Part shown: piece after piece, positions 1-9,941 of the stretch
How positions within the stretch are numbered: the first letter of the stretch is position 1
Layout: the number at the start of each line of letters is the position of its first letter
Assembly: GCA_015680905.1 (NCBI GenBank)
Contig: CM027381.1
Coordinates: 54,564,501-54,628,500 of the forward strand
Reading direction: 5' to 3'
Source of the DNA: Coptis chinensis
Taxonomy: Eukaryota > Streptophyta > Magnoliopsida > Ranunculales > Ranunculaceae
DNA length: 64,000 nt
The notes under the pieces: model-generated
Databases searched by the model: none
Seen by the model: the letters and a program-made list of their open reading frames with translations, nothing else
What the model was told of the DNA's origin: nothing
Translations under genes and position numbers: made by a program

Positions 1-727
1 GTATGTTTTCATCATCCTGTGGTGTGTAATTAATCAATGTAAATATACACAAAAAATTAATGAATAACATAATTAGTTTCAGAAGTAACACTGACCTCTC
101 AAATGGATACATCCAACGATATCTAACTGGTCTGCAAATTTGAGCCTCTTCTGCCAAATGCAAAACAAGGTGTGTCATGGACACAAAAAAAGATGGCGGG
201 AAATACTTTTCAAACACACATAGTGACTCCACAACACGCTGTCCCATTTTTTCAAGCTCATCACAACAAATAACCTTCGAACACAAGACATTAAAGAACA
301 AAGAAAATTGTTGAATAGCTGCACGCAACGACTTATGTTTCTTGAACGCATTCATCAACAACACCGACAATAGGTGCTGTAATAGGATGTGATAATCATG
401 TGACTTTAGAATTTTCAATTGAAAATCATCCAAGTTCACATTATGTTTCCAATTTGCACTATATCCGATTGGAACCTTCAATTGGTGCAAAGTTCTACAA
501 ATCAAGGACCTCTCAGAACGGGAAAGACAATAAGGAGCCTTAGCATATGATAACCTCCCATTAATTTTCACAGGCCACAACTTCTTTTTGATCTTCATAG
601 CCTTCAGATCTTTACATGCTGCCATACCATCCTTCGACTTACTAGTGTTCATGATTAAAGAGAAGAGATTATCTGAAACATTTTTTTCAATGTGCATCAT
701 GTCTACATTATGTGGAATAGGAAGATG

Positions 728-1196
728 CTGTAGTAAATGTGAGAAGAGTATTAGTATATGCAAAATATAATTACAATACTAGTAACTAGTAGCAGGACAT
801 GCTTGAGATAAAAGACTGGTCAACTAGTCTTGCTGCAACCATTTACTTTAATATCAAAAGAGCATATATATAATACAGAAACAAGAAGGGTAAGGCCTAA
901 AGACAGAGACTTGGCATTGCTAGCCTAAAGACCTACAAGTCTGATCAACTGCCAATGGGTGAGGCCAACAATAAGGAAATGGATATGGAGGTACTACCAG
1001 AAAATCCAAAGGGAAGGTGATATTTTATTTTTTTAGTGGAAGCAAGAAGTCTAAGGATAGTACCAGCAACAAGAAAAAGCCTAAAAACAGGAAGAAGTTC
1101 AAGGATATGGTGGCAGCAAGAAGAAGTTTATGGATGTGGTCAACAATAAATTACAGTGCTATTACATAAAACATTGAAAAGAAAGGGTATATATAC
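728..1196 (-). other. Probable spliceosomal intron in the CACTA transposase
   Basis: Transposase homology stops at ...IFFKLDYWE, ending at 1197, and resumes at HLPIPHNVDMMHIEKN from 727. On the minus strand the gap starts GTATATATAC and ends TTTACTACAG, so it has a GT donor and an AG acceptor. It is 469 bp long and full of stops. Joining YWE to H..PHNVDMMHIEKN restores the usual family order, so an intron fits better than a later insertion. Confidence 0.65.
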
Positions 1197-2681
1197 CTCC
1201 CAGTAATCTAGTTTAAAGAAGATGGAATCCTTCAACAACCAGTCAACTTAACCTCGTTTGAACCCATCTTCCTCTTTTTACCATTCACCTTACCGTATAC
1301 ATAAGGAATTTTGCTCATTTTTTGCTTCACTACTGAACCAACCAAATGGCAAGGATGCTCTCCATGTTCTTCCTTCCTATTAAATTGGGATTTCTGTGTT
1401 CTGAAAGGATGGTTTTTGTTTTTCAGAAATTTCCTACACCCCATGTAAGAAAATTTCTTCCCATTTGTTAACCTCCTACTGTTCTACATCCTGAAACATG
1501 ACCATATGCTGGAAGATCGTGAATAGTCCACAATAAAATTGCTTTCATGTTGAAAGTCTTCTTACTGTAAGAGTTATAAGTTTCAGCCCCTTGGACCACA
1601 AGTTTATGAGTTCTTCAATAAGCGGCTGCAAACAAACATCAATTTTATCTCTTGGATTACTTGGAATCAATAATGTTAATATTACAAACTTTTTGCGCAT
1701 GCACAAAGATGGAGGAATATTGTACGGGACGATCATTACAGGTCAACAACTATGAATGCTATTGTTGTTACCAAATGGATTAAATCCATCTGTTGCAAGT
1801 CCTAATCGAACATTACGTGGCCCAGTAGCAAAATCGCTCCACCGATAATTAACTGACTTCCAACAAGAAGAATCTAATGGGTCTTGCATATGACTTTGGT
1901 TTGGAACTGATTTTGCATGCCATGTCATATTCTCAGCAAGCCACGCCACACTATACATCTTCTACAACCTTTCTGTTAAAGGAAAATATCTTAGCTTCTT
2001 CATTGGCAAAGGTTTAGCCCTTGGCTTGGATTCATCAGCTGGCTTCCATCTACTCGCACCACATGTGGGACAACTAACTCTATTTTCATTATCCTTCCCC
2101 TAGTATAAAATACAATCATTTGGACATGCATGGATAACCTCACACTTCATACAATGCCTTTATCATACTTTTAGCACTATCCGTTTTAACATCCAATGCA
2201 CTCTTATCCGGCAAAATCCTCTTTAAGAATCTTAGTAACTGTGTGAAACTATTATTGGACCACCGATGTCTAGACTTCATCCCCAATAGCTCAATTGTCG
2301 CTGACAACTTTGAATGTTCACCTTCACACGAAGGATACAAGGGTTGTAATGCATCTTCCATCAATTTCTTGTACCAAACCTCCTCATGTATATTGATTTG
2401 AATATCATCTAGCGAAATACCACCATTAGGAGCATCATCTTCATCTTGATTCTCATCCACCTTATCCAGACATACGTCCAAGTCATTAGGTTGACTATGC
2501 CCAAATGTATCGTTCACCATCTCCACCATTCTTGGAAGCATCTCTTCATTACTGACACAAGTTGAGGTACTAGCAACACTAGCATTGACATTTTTTCTGG
2601 AAGAACGCTCTCCATGTTGAACCCATGATGTGTAAGAGCTTGTTATACCCTTACGAATCAAATGGTAAAAAATATCTTCAG

Positions 2682-2686
2682 CTGAT
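2682..2686. repeat. Target-site duplication CTGAT, left copy (E1)
   Basis: CTGAT lies directly before the first base of E1's 5' LTR and again directly after its 3' LTR at 20059-20063. Five base pairs is the usual duplication length for Ty3/Gypsy integrases. The CACTA reading frame continues on either side. Confidence 0.9.
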
Positions 2687-4161
2687 TGATAAGAGCCCAA
2701 AACTGTAGTTTTAACTCGGTAACAGTCATACTTTTAGACCAATTATGTGAGTAATAATTAAGAGTTAACACTGATTACGTGTTTTTATGCATTTCAGGTT
2801 TCAAAGTCCATTATGTGCAGAAATGTGCCACTTTAGCGAGATAAAGGAGCAAAGGTCGGTTACTAAGGAGTTCCGTGATTAAAGGCCAAGATTTAAGAAG
2901 ACAAAGCCTTTCTAAAGCCCGGTCAAAAGCTGAAAAGTCGACGCGGGTAGAAATAGCACACTAGTCAGCATAACTTCTGAAGGCTGTATTTTTGGACTCA
3001 GACCTCGGAATGGGGCCTACCTTATGTCAAAATGACCGGCTCAGAAAGCGCTTTCCAATGGTTTAAGCCTTGATCCAATCAGAGGAGCAGAAGTGGACGA
3101 AAAGTCTGTTGAAGCCAACTGCAGCTGAAGAGGCCTTTTTGGACTGAAAGAATTGGGTTTTGGGCCTGATTCTCTGGCCCAAAACATGGCTCCAAGCCCA
3201 TGCACGATTTTTGGATCTGAACATATAAAAACAAAAGCTTAGCTCTTTGTTAATGGTAGCTAGTTAGACCTAAAACTATATAGAATTCTAGATCTAGTTT
3301 TCAGTAGAGTAATTAAGTTTAAGTTCAATTTTCAATTCTTGTTTTAGATTAAGTCTTTGAATCATTGTTATTGATTGATTAGATAAATAAAATAGTTATT
3401 TTGTCAATTTCGATTTTTGTTATTTCAATTTATAGATCTAGTTTTAATTCTTGTTGATTATCATTTCGTAGTTTAAGTAGATTGAAACATTGTTAGTTAA
3501 ATTAGTTAAGTTAAAATTTTAATATGATGTGTAATTATAATTCAATGGGAAATGATGGGTTGATGACTCAAGGCTAAAACCTCCATTAGAGGGGTTGATG
3601 AAGCCTTGATAAAAACTTAGTGGTATAGTGTAGAAGTGTTGTAGAATCTATTCCACTCTAGAAGGTCGTGATTCGCCATGAGAATGGGTGGACGACCTCA
3701 CATGCTAGTTAGTATTTGGTAGAAATGCCATGAACACTAGGGATTAGAACTGGAAATTCTTGCCGTAAGAACGTGAGAATCGAGATACAAGAATCTATGC
3801 TAGGTTATTAAGTTGGATTCGAGGAGGATTCAATTCCCCTCTAATCCTTTATCTAGATTAAAAAACAATCATATTTCCATAGCATTCATAGTTTAAATTC
3901 AACATAATCAATTTCATATTGTATTGTAGTATAACATCCCTTCGTAAATCTGTCATTAGACTTAAGACCGATTAATTAGATTAGAAAACATTCCATGCTA
4001 GAGAACTAGGAGTGGAACGAATTTGTTACTCCACTCTATTTCGATAGAATTGAGAGTAGAAAACTTGATAAATATAGGCACATAAGATAGTTTTAGTTTA
4101 CTTACGTTTTGAGTTCATCGTTCATTTTGTAGGTAAACTATTCAATTTTTATGTTTTATCA
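2687..4161 (+). repeat. E1 5' LTR (1,475 bp)
   Basis: It starts TGATAAGAGCCC and ends TTTTATCA, giving TG...CA ends. The same sequence recurs at 12667-12788 plus 18708-20058. The inner end is followed by a primer-binding site. It carries a TATA box near 3224, about 540 bp in, so U3 is roughly the first third. Confidence 0.95.
3224..3230 (+). promoter_or_regulatory. TATA box of the E1 5' LTR
   Basis: The sequence CATATAAAAACAAAAG contains TATAAAA. The same box occurs in the 3' LTR at about 19122-19128. Its placement inside the LTR fits the RNA polymerase II promoter of a plant LTR retrotransposon. Activity is inferred. Confidence 0.6.
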
Positions 4162-4162
4162 A

Positions 4163-4178
4163 ATGGCGCCGCTGCCAT
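4163..4178 (+). other. E1 primer-binding site (tRNA-Asp type, imperfect)
   Basis: One base after the LTR is TGGCGCCGCTGCCATC. The complement of the 3' end of plant tRNA-Asp starts TGGCGCCGTTGCC, so 12 of the first 13 bases agree. Athila-lineage elements are known to use tRNA-Asp. E2 and E4 have the same kind of site. Confidence 0.75.
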
Positions 4179-4289
4179 CTTAGTTTCACTTTAGCATTGT
4201 TTTCATAGTATAATTAGTCATTTTTAAGTCCCATTAAACCCACCCACCCTTGTTTGATTCATATTGTGGTTGTCCGTTTCAGCGTTGAA

Positions 4290-4475
4290 AAGTTCCGAGA
4301 AAAAAATACACGGAGCGCGACCGCTTCTAAGCGAAAGTGCTGCGCTACCAAACGCTGGAACCTAGGGCGCGACCCGCCCCCATCTTGAGCGCGACCCGCC
4401 CTAAAACACTGTAACTTGGAGTTACATCGAGCGCGACCTCGCCCTAAGCGAGCACACCCGCGTTCTAAGCTAAAT
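4290..4475 (+). repeat. GC-rich repeat cassette in the E1 leader
   Basis: This is a degenerate array of GAGCGCGACCCGCCC-like units in an otherwise AT-rich leader. It includes TTGAGCGCGACCCGCC, AAACACTGTAA and GCGAGCACACCCGCG. A related array in the same order lies upstream of accessory frame B at 9715-9870. E4 has a counterpart pair. Confidence 0.7.
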
Positions 4476-4824
4476 TTTCCGGATTTCTACAGATTTGTTT
4501 CGAACTTCGATTTTTTTAAGTTTTTCAGTGTTCTAACTTGTTATTTACACTGAACACGCGTAAACAAGACGCTATTCATAAGCGAAGTAAGGACGCTATC
4601 AGGTATTCCTTTCTTCCATACCTCGCATCTCCAGTTAGAGGTTTATACTAAAATATCAAGATTGTTTGGAGTGTTGTCGTGTTTAGACTTATACTTGCAT
4701 GAGATTAAGGTCTGGTCGGAGAAAAACACTGAACGTAATTAACCGTCAACGTCAACAAACAAATCTATCGAGTATACCAATCACTACACCTCTAGTTACT
4801 ATTCCACCAACCACACCTGACATA

Positions 4825-5452
4825 ATGGCTGAAGAAAGAGAGACTCCTCTCTCGACTTTTACAAAGCCTTGGCGATAGCCCTAAATCTTGCATCGTTTCT
4901 AGCAGACTCGTGGGGATTTTCGAATTCCCCAAACATATTTAATTTGTTACCCGTTTTCCATGGTTTAGACCATGAAAACCTTATCAACACATGCGTAGGA
5001 TTGAACAAGTCCTTACAACATTCCATCATCCTACGGTTGGTGCGGAACAAATTAAACTGAGGGTATTTCCCTTCACCTTAGCCGATAAGGCAGTGTCTTG
5101 GTTAACTGCCCAAGTGCCTAACTCTGTGGACTCGTGGGCTAAACTTGTTCAGCTGTTTATGGAACATTTTTACCCACCCCTAAAGACGGATGAGATGCTT
5201 TCCAAGATTCATTTTTTCCGACAAAATCTTCATGAATCATTTTATGAGGCTTGGAATTGTTTCACCGATATGCTTATAGAGTGTCCACACCATAACCTAG
5301 CAAAAGACACGTTAGTTCGTGCCTTTTTCAAAGGACTTCAACATCACCATAAAGAAGTCCTTGACATAATGAATGGGGGTAGCTTCCTAAGTAAAGGAGC
5401 CTCGGAGGCTTACAAATTTTTAGAAGAGCAAACTAAACGCAATAACAATTAG
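4825..5452 (+). pseudogene. E1 gag, N-terminal part, frameshifted and truncated
   Basis: Gag is the capsid/nucleocapsid polyprotein. The start MAEERETPLS at 4825 matches the gag starts of E4 and E2. It is frameshifted within the first 20 codons and again near 4990, after which a 153-residue open frame runs to 5452 with the Athila gag core: IKLRVFPFTLADKAVSWL, FMEHFYPPLKTDEML, ECPHHNLAKDTLVRAFFKGL and a GGSFLSKGASEAYKFLEEQ segment. The zinc knuckle and C-terminal half found in E2 and E4 are absent because the sequence jumps at about 5452 into the end of RNase H. Confidence 0.88.
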
Positions 5453-6885
5453 AAATAAAGGACAAAAGAGGGTCGTCGAAAACGTAGTTGCCGACCACTT
5501 ATCTAGACTCACAAACGACGATCAGAGTGATTCTGAGTCCATACCGGACTCTTTTCCTGATGAGCATCGTATGCTATTTTTCAAAGACACCATGGTATCG
5601 CCGACATTGTAAATTATTTAGCGGCTGATGTTATGCCTTATAATTGGTCAAGAAATGAATGTAAGAAGTTCTTGGCCAGAGTTAAGTTATACTACTGGGA
5701 TGAGCCCCACCTTTTTAAGTATTGTGCGGATCAGATTATTCGTCGTTGTATTCCCCAGTGGGAATATAATGAAGTTCTATCATTCTGCCATGACAAAGAG
5801 TGTGGTGGCCATTTTAGTGGGATGAAAACAGCCGCTAAAGTTCTTCAATGTGGATTTTATTAGCCTACCCTTTTTAAGGATGCCCAAGTGCATTGCAAGG
5901 CGTGTATTCGATTTGCCAACAACTTGGGCTTAATCACGGCGTAATATGATGCCATTAAATCCAATCTTGATAGTAGAAATTTTTGACGTTTGGGGCATTG
6001 ATTTCATGGGTCCCTTCTCTGTTTCCCACGGTTTCATTTATATTCTAGTTGCCGTGGACTACGTGTCTAAATGGATAGAGGCCCTAGCTTGCCGTAGCAA
6101 TGACCATAAGACCGTTGTATTTTTTATTAAAGAATATATTTTCTGTCGGTTTGGCATTCCTAAAGCCATCATTAGTGATGGTGAAACACATTTTTGCAAC
6201 AGAGTTGTTGCATCCCTAGTGAAAAAGTATGGAGTTACACACAAAGTAGCAACTCCTAATCATCCACAAACTAGCGGACAAGTAGAAGTTTCTAATAGGA
6301 AATCAAAAATATTTTAGAAACAACTCAGAAACCCCGATAGGAAAATCGCTGGTCAAAGCGTCTATCGGATGCCTTATGGGGATATAGAACTGCTTTTAAA
6401 ACTCCTATAGGTATGTCTCCCTTTAGACTTGTATTTGGGAAACCATGTCATTTGCCCGTTGAATTAGAGCACCGTGCTCGTGGGCTATAAAAGCCTTAAC
6501 TTCAATATTGATGAGGCAGGTGTCAAACAAGTTACAATTGAATGAGCTTGAAGAAATCCGTAGCGATTTTTACGATCTCGCGAAGGATTATAAAGCTAAC
6601 ATGAAACGTGTTCATGATAAGCAAATCTTGCGCAAACAGTTTGTGGTCGGTCAAAAGGTCTTGCTTTACAACTCCCGTCTACATATTTTCCCAGGGAAAC
6701 TAAAAACCCGTTGGTCTGGTCCTTTTCTGGTTACTGAATTGACCCTTTACGGGGCAATCACCTTGGTAAATCCCAATGACAACAGTACCTTTCAAGTTAA
6801 TGGTCAACGGATAAAACATTTTCACGAACTTCTGTCCCCTGATGTAGAGGAAGTCCTTTTACAGGACCCTGTCTATGAGGATTGA
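5453..6885 (+). pseudogene. E1 RNase H tail and integrase
   Basis: It starts with an RNase H/integrase linker (EIKDK..., then [11 protein letters not shown] after a frameshift). The HHCC zinc-binding region follows, with CADQII, FCHDKECGGHFSG and HCKACIR. The catalytic core keeps the DDE residues: GIDFMGPF (about 6000), [11 protein letters not shown] (about 6175) and [12 protein letters not shown] (about 6265-6300). The C-terminus has FPGKLKTRWSGPFLVTEL and ends DPVYED with stop at 6883-6885. Frameshifts or stops lie near 5480, 5600, 5862, 5945, 6315 and 6490. No chromodomain is visible. The family is secure and the copy is dead. Confidence 0.9.
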
Positions 6886-7681
6886 TCCTTGTCATTGGTG
6901 TACTTTCTTTCACTTCCATATAGTGGTAAGTGCACCATCCAGGTAACCGGGCCTTCCCTATGGAGTGTGTGGTTGTAAGTACTGGATCCTAAGTCCACGG
7001 TTCACATAATTCATGTTTTCCACTTTTGCATGTTTTCTCGGTTTTTGAGTCATGTTCCTCTATGGGGTGAATTATGTATTTATTGTTTTTCGTTTTTCAT
7101 ATAATAAACTAATAAAAAAAAATAAAAAAATTCTAAATCGTAGAAATAGTAATCCAACAAGTCTTGGGAATCTGACTTTAAACGGCCCACGTTAAAACAA
7201 ATTTTGTGTTTAAAAATTTGTTTGGGGGTGGGCAGTCGGTCCTTCCATCCGGATTGCTCGAACTTTCCATTTGTGTTGCTTAGGCCCATTACTTGTAGTT
7301 CAATTGGGTTGACGTAATCTAAAACTTAGATTTCCTTCGTTCGCATAACTTACATCACACACGCACTTCGAGGCATTTTTCCACCTTTTTATACGTCACC
7401 CATAGTTGGAATTGAGTGTTTTATAGATCATTGGATTGGAAATTCTCTACTGATCATTTCCATAACTCATTCGCCAAAATCGGGCCAGTAACGAAGCGGC
7501 AAATTGAATTTGAAATTGCGCGAAAAATCGGAAAATTTCGGAATTCAAATTGGGCTTGGGGCCCAAACCCGCTACAAGACCGGCAGCGCAAGACTCAAGG
7601 GCTTCACTCTCTTTCCACGAACAGTATCGCGCTAACAACCCACCACCGCCATTAACAAAGTTTAAAACAAACCTTGAACAC

Positions 7682-7720
<39 letters not shown>

Positions 7721-7926
7721 AAAGAAAACCTAACTACACCCACGCCAAGCAATTCAATCCAACTGAAATCTTCTCCAAACCATTACCACCAACCCTAACT
7801 TCGAAAACAGCCACCAATTCAAGTAACCACCACCGCCACCACCGCCACCACCGTTGTTTTTAGTTGTTTTCTTCAAACTCGCCTCCCCCACAGTCTACAA
7901 AACCATTAGTTGTCTCAGAAACTTCA
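6886..7926 (+). other. E1 non-coding spacer between integrase and frame A
   Basis: No conserved protein is visible. It holds the motif GTCTTGGGAATCTGACTTTAAA (7161-7182), which recurs in E3 and E4, a polypurine-tract-like TGTTTGGGGGTGGG (7219-7232), an A36 run and a CCACCACCGCC simple repeat near 7826-7853. The stretch 7380-7560 is matched in reverse in E4 (55300-55450), so this spacer is part of the shared element body. Confidence 0.6.
7683..7718 (+). repeat. Poly(A) run, 36 A
   Basis: This is an uninterrupted run of 36 A inside the E1 spacer. E4 has a T-rich stretch at the matching position (about 55185-55205, reverse), and no flanking duplication is seen. It is best read as homopolymer expansion inside the element, not a LINE tail. 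Confidence 0.85.
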
Positions 7927-9094
7927 ATGGCGCTACGACGAAGAATTTTTCTTCGAGCACGCGTTTCTTTGCCGACGACGGCCAGCCATTTTACGATGCG
8001 GAGATGATTAGGAGGGATTGGAACGGACTATGGTACTCGACTGAGGAGTTCTATCACTATGATTTGGTAGAACAGTTTTATAAGAAGCGAGAATTGAGGG
8101 GATAGGATTTTCATAAAGGTAGCGAGGAGCGAGGAGGAAGTAACAAGGCGGTTGTTGGTGAACTATTAGGAATTATGCTTGAAAGCAACCTAGTAACGAC
8201 AATTCAGGAATCCGCGATTATCTTTGGAGTTCCCGCTTTGATGAAAGATACCTTGTCGTGGAGGGTGAATACAATCCGACATCTCATTCGTCCATGATCG
8301 ACCACGAAAACCAATCAACCGGGTCAGAGCTCGGTGGATTGGTAGGAACGCCCCGGGGAAAGACAAAGTCGGGCGATATCGGTCTCCGCGAATCGCGACG
8401 TTCTTTGGATTTTGCAAACAAATAAGTATAATTTCTGCATCCTCGATTTAATGTTTAATGTGATTAGAGGAGTGGGAAAGAGCTTGGCGCTTTTTCGTAT
8501 ATTGATCACTAAGATCATGCTCCCCCTTTAGAGCTGTCGCCAAAATCTGCTCCTATTAAGATCAAATTGCATTCTAATGCAAGTATCTATACGGATTGCA
8601 TCCAAGAGACTTGGCCGTTGTCTGAAGGAAAGGTGGTTGAGTCGGAGGATGAAAGGGAGGATATGACATGTCTGGATGACGATGCATTAGATAATTGTAG
8701 TTCTAATTTAGAACGGATGCAAGTGTTGCAAACTGGCTTGCGTTGCGTTTATGGTATTTGTGAAGATATCCGAGATAGACAGATTGTAGTTCGAAATAAG
8801 CAAACGAACCTTCAGACGAGACTTGAAATGCTCGAAAGGGTTCAAAACGATATCTTGTCTAACATGGAGACTATCCATCAGCATCAACAAGCCCAGTATG
8901 CAGTACTCAGGACTGAGATGGAAGCACAGCGCTTGTTCCGAATAGAGATGCTACGACGCATGCCACCCGTGGAGGATTCTGTTTCAGCCGAGTCCGACAG
9001 GCATGAGCGTCGTCGCCGAAGGACAGATGGTTCAAGACATTCTCCATCCCAGGGCCAATCTCCATCTCAGGGTCCATCTTCATCACATAACTAG
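7927..9094 (+). pseudogene. E1 accessory frame A (unknown function; coiled-coil C-terminus)
   Basis: It lies downstream of integrase, where many Athila elements carry an env-like frame. The N-terminal part is broken by frameshifts but aligns with E4 frame A: FYDAEMIRR, LWYSTEEFYHYDLVEQFYKKREL. The middle has CILDLMFNVIRGVGKSLALF and ILITKIM (about 8420-8520). The last 175 residues (8567-9094) are open: an acidic stretch, then IRDRQIVVRNKQTNLQTRLE and a heptad-like helix to EAQRLFRIEMLRRMPP, then an Arg/Ser/Gln-rich tail (SPSQGQSPSQGP). No signal peptide or membrane helix is seen, so I do not call it an envelope protein. Function unknown; it is conserved between E1 and E4. Confidence 0.65.
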
Positions 9095-9941
9095 GTGTTC
9101 ACCATCAGTTTGTTTATTTGTTATTTCATGATTTTGTTTTATTAGTTGGATTTTAATTCAGGTTGTTAAATTTAAATATTAAGGTGTTTGTTTTATGTTG
9201 TTTGGTTTTAAATTTTAGTTTTAAGATAATTGGTTATTTTCGAGTTACGCTTTGTTTTTATCATTAATCCCACCTTCCCGAAGCTTGTTTGGGGTGGTAA
9301 TATTTATCTTGAGCATAATTCGTTATATGATCATCTCTTTGTAAAGTTGTCTTGGAGGAAAGGTTGAGAATTTGGCCGATATCGGCATATCTATGATTTG
9401 TGTGGTGGTAGCATGAAATCTAGGAGAGTTTAGAAGTTACTATTCTAAATCCAGTATGAAAGATACCAGGATTTTTAGAAAATCACGAAAATGGTTTGTT
9501 TCTGTTTTCGGGGTTGGAATTTTTCTATTTCCGGAAATTGCCTTAAAACAATTTGGGAACTTGCCGATTCGTTTTGGAAGCTCAGAACCTATTTACCCTT
9601 CATTCTACACTAACAAACCACATTACACCCCACCATCATCCCGCACCTTTCACTCCAAGCTTTTCCTTCTTTTTCCTCTAAACTTATATTTCAAAGACTT
9701 ATGGCGCTGCTGTGCCTCGTCGGGCCGCACTACTCGCATGTACACCTTCGAAAGTTTACTTTCGAGCGACCCGCGCCCTCCTTGAGCGCGACTCGCGCCC
9801 AAACACTGTAATTCCAAAAACCCACGAGCGCGACCCGCGCCCAAAGCGAGCGCACCCGCGCCCTGCCATCTGTAAACACGGAAATTTAAATTTTCTTAGG
9901 GTCATTCCAGGATTTTTGGAACTGTTCAAAGAGTTGTTGAG
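9095..9941 (+). other. E1 spacer between frames A and B
   Basis: Non-coding. It contains a polypurine-tract-like TGTTTGGGGTGGT at 9286-9298, a stretch at 9450-9600 that is matched in E4 (53250-53430, reverse), and the GC-rich cassette at 9715-9870. It acts as the untranslated leader of frame B if a separate RNA is made, but that is inference. Confidence 0.55.
9715..9870 (+). repeat. GC-rich repeat cassette upstream of E1 frame B
   Basis: The units TTGAGCGCGACTCGCGCCC, AAACACTGTAA, GAGCGCGACCCGCGCCC and AAGCGAGCGCACCCGCGCCC occur in the same order as in the 5' leader cassette (4290-4475). The cassette ends about 70 bp before the frame B start codon. Confidence 0.75.

Larger units (their letters stand above)
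1..2686 (-). pseudogene. CACTA (En/Spm) TNP2-type transposase, C-terminal part, broken
   Basis: On the minus strand this encodes most of a TNP2-family transposase, the enzyme that cuts and pastes CACTA DNA transposons. In order: the rest of the N-terminal transposase-associated region (2140-2686, with HLIRKGI and a helix ending FLKRILPDKSALDV); a zinc-finger-like CPNDCILYY...CPTCGASRWKPA stretch near 2030-2140; the core with RNVRLGLATDGFNPFGN (about 1760-1830) and PYNIPPSLCMRKKFV (about 1680-1730); an EHGEHP/LVGS stretch (1330-1370); then, after a probable intron, HNVDMMHIEKNVSDN (about 680-720). It ends in a DUF4218-like part, LKSHDYHILLQHLL...LHLAEEAQI...YRWMYPFER (about 90-430). Stops occur, for example after TERL near 1975. 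The gene runs off the left edge and is cut at 2686 by E1. The family is clear and the copy is inactive. Confidence 0.88.

Noticed and set aside
5946..6317. Integrase core as a complete small protein
   Set aside because: It is only one frame segment of E1 integrase; homologous coding continues on both sides across stops.
7683..7718. A36 run as a LINE or processed-pseudogene tail
   Set aside because: No coding or UTR of a LINE lies upstream and no flanking duplication was found. The flanks continue homologous E1/E4 spacer.
7550..7798. Lys-rich open frame over the A36 run
   Set aside because: It is a translation of a homopolymer in the E1 spacer with no match in E4. The opposite-strand Phe-rich frame is the same artefact.
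7927..9094. Frame A as a retroviral-type envelope gene
   Set aside because: The position fits, but I see no signal peptide, transmembrane helix or fusion-like segment. The C-terminus is a hydrophilic coiled coil.
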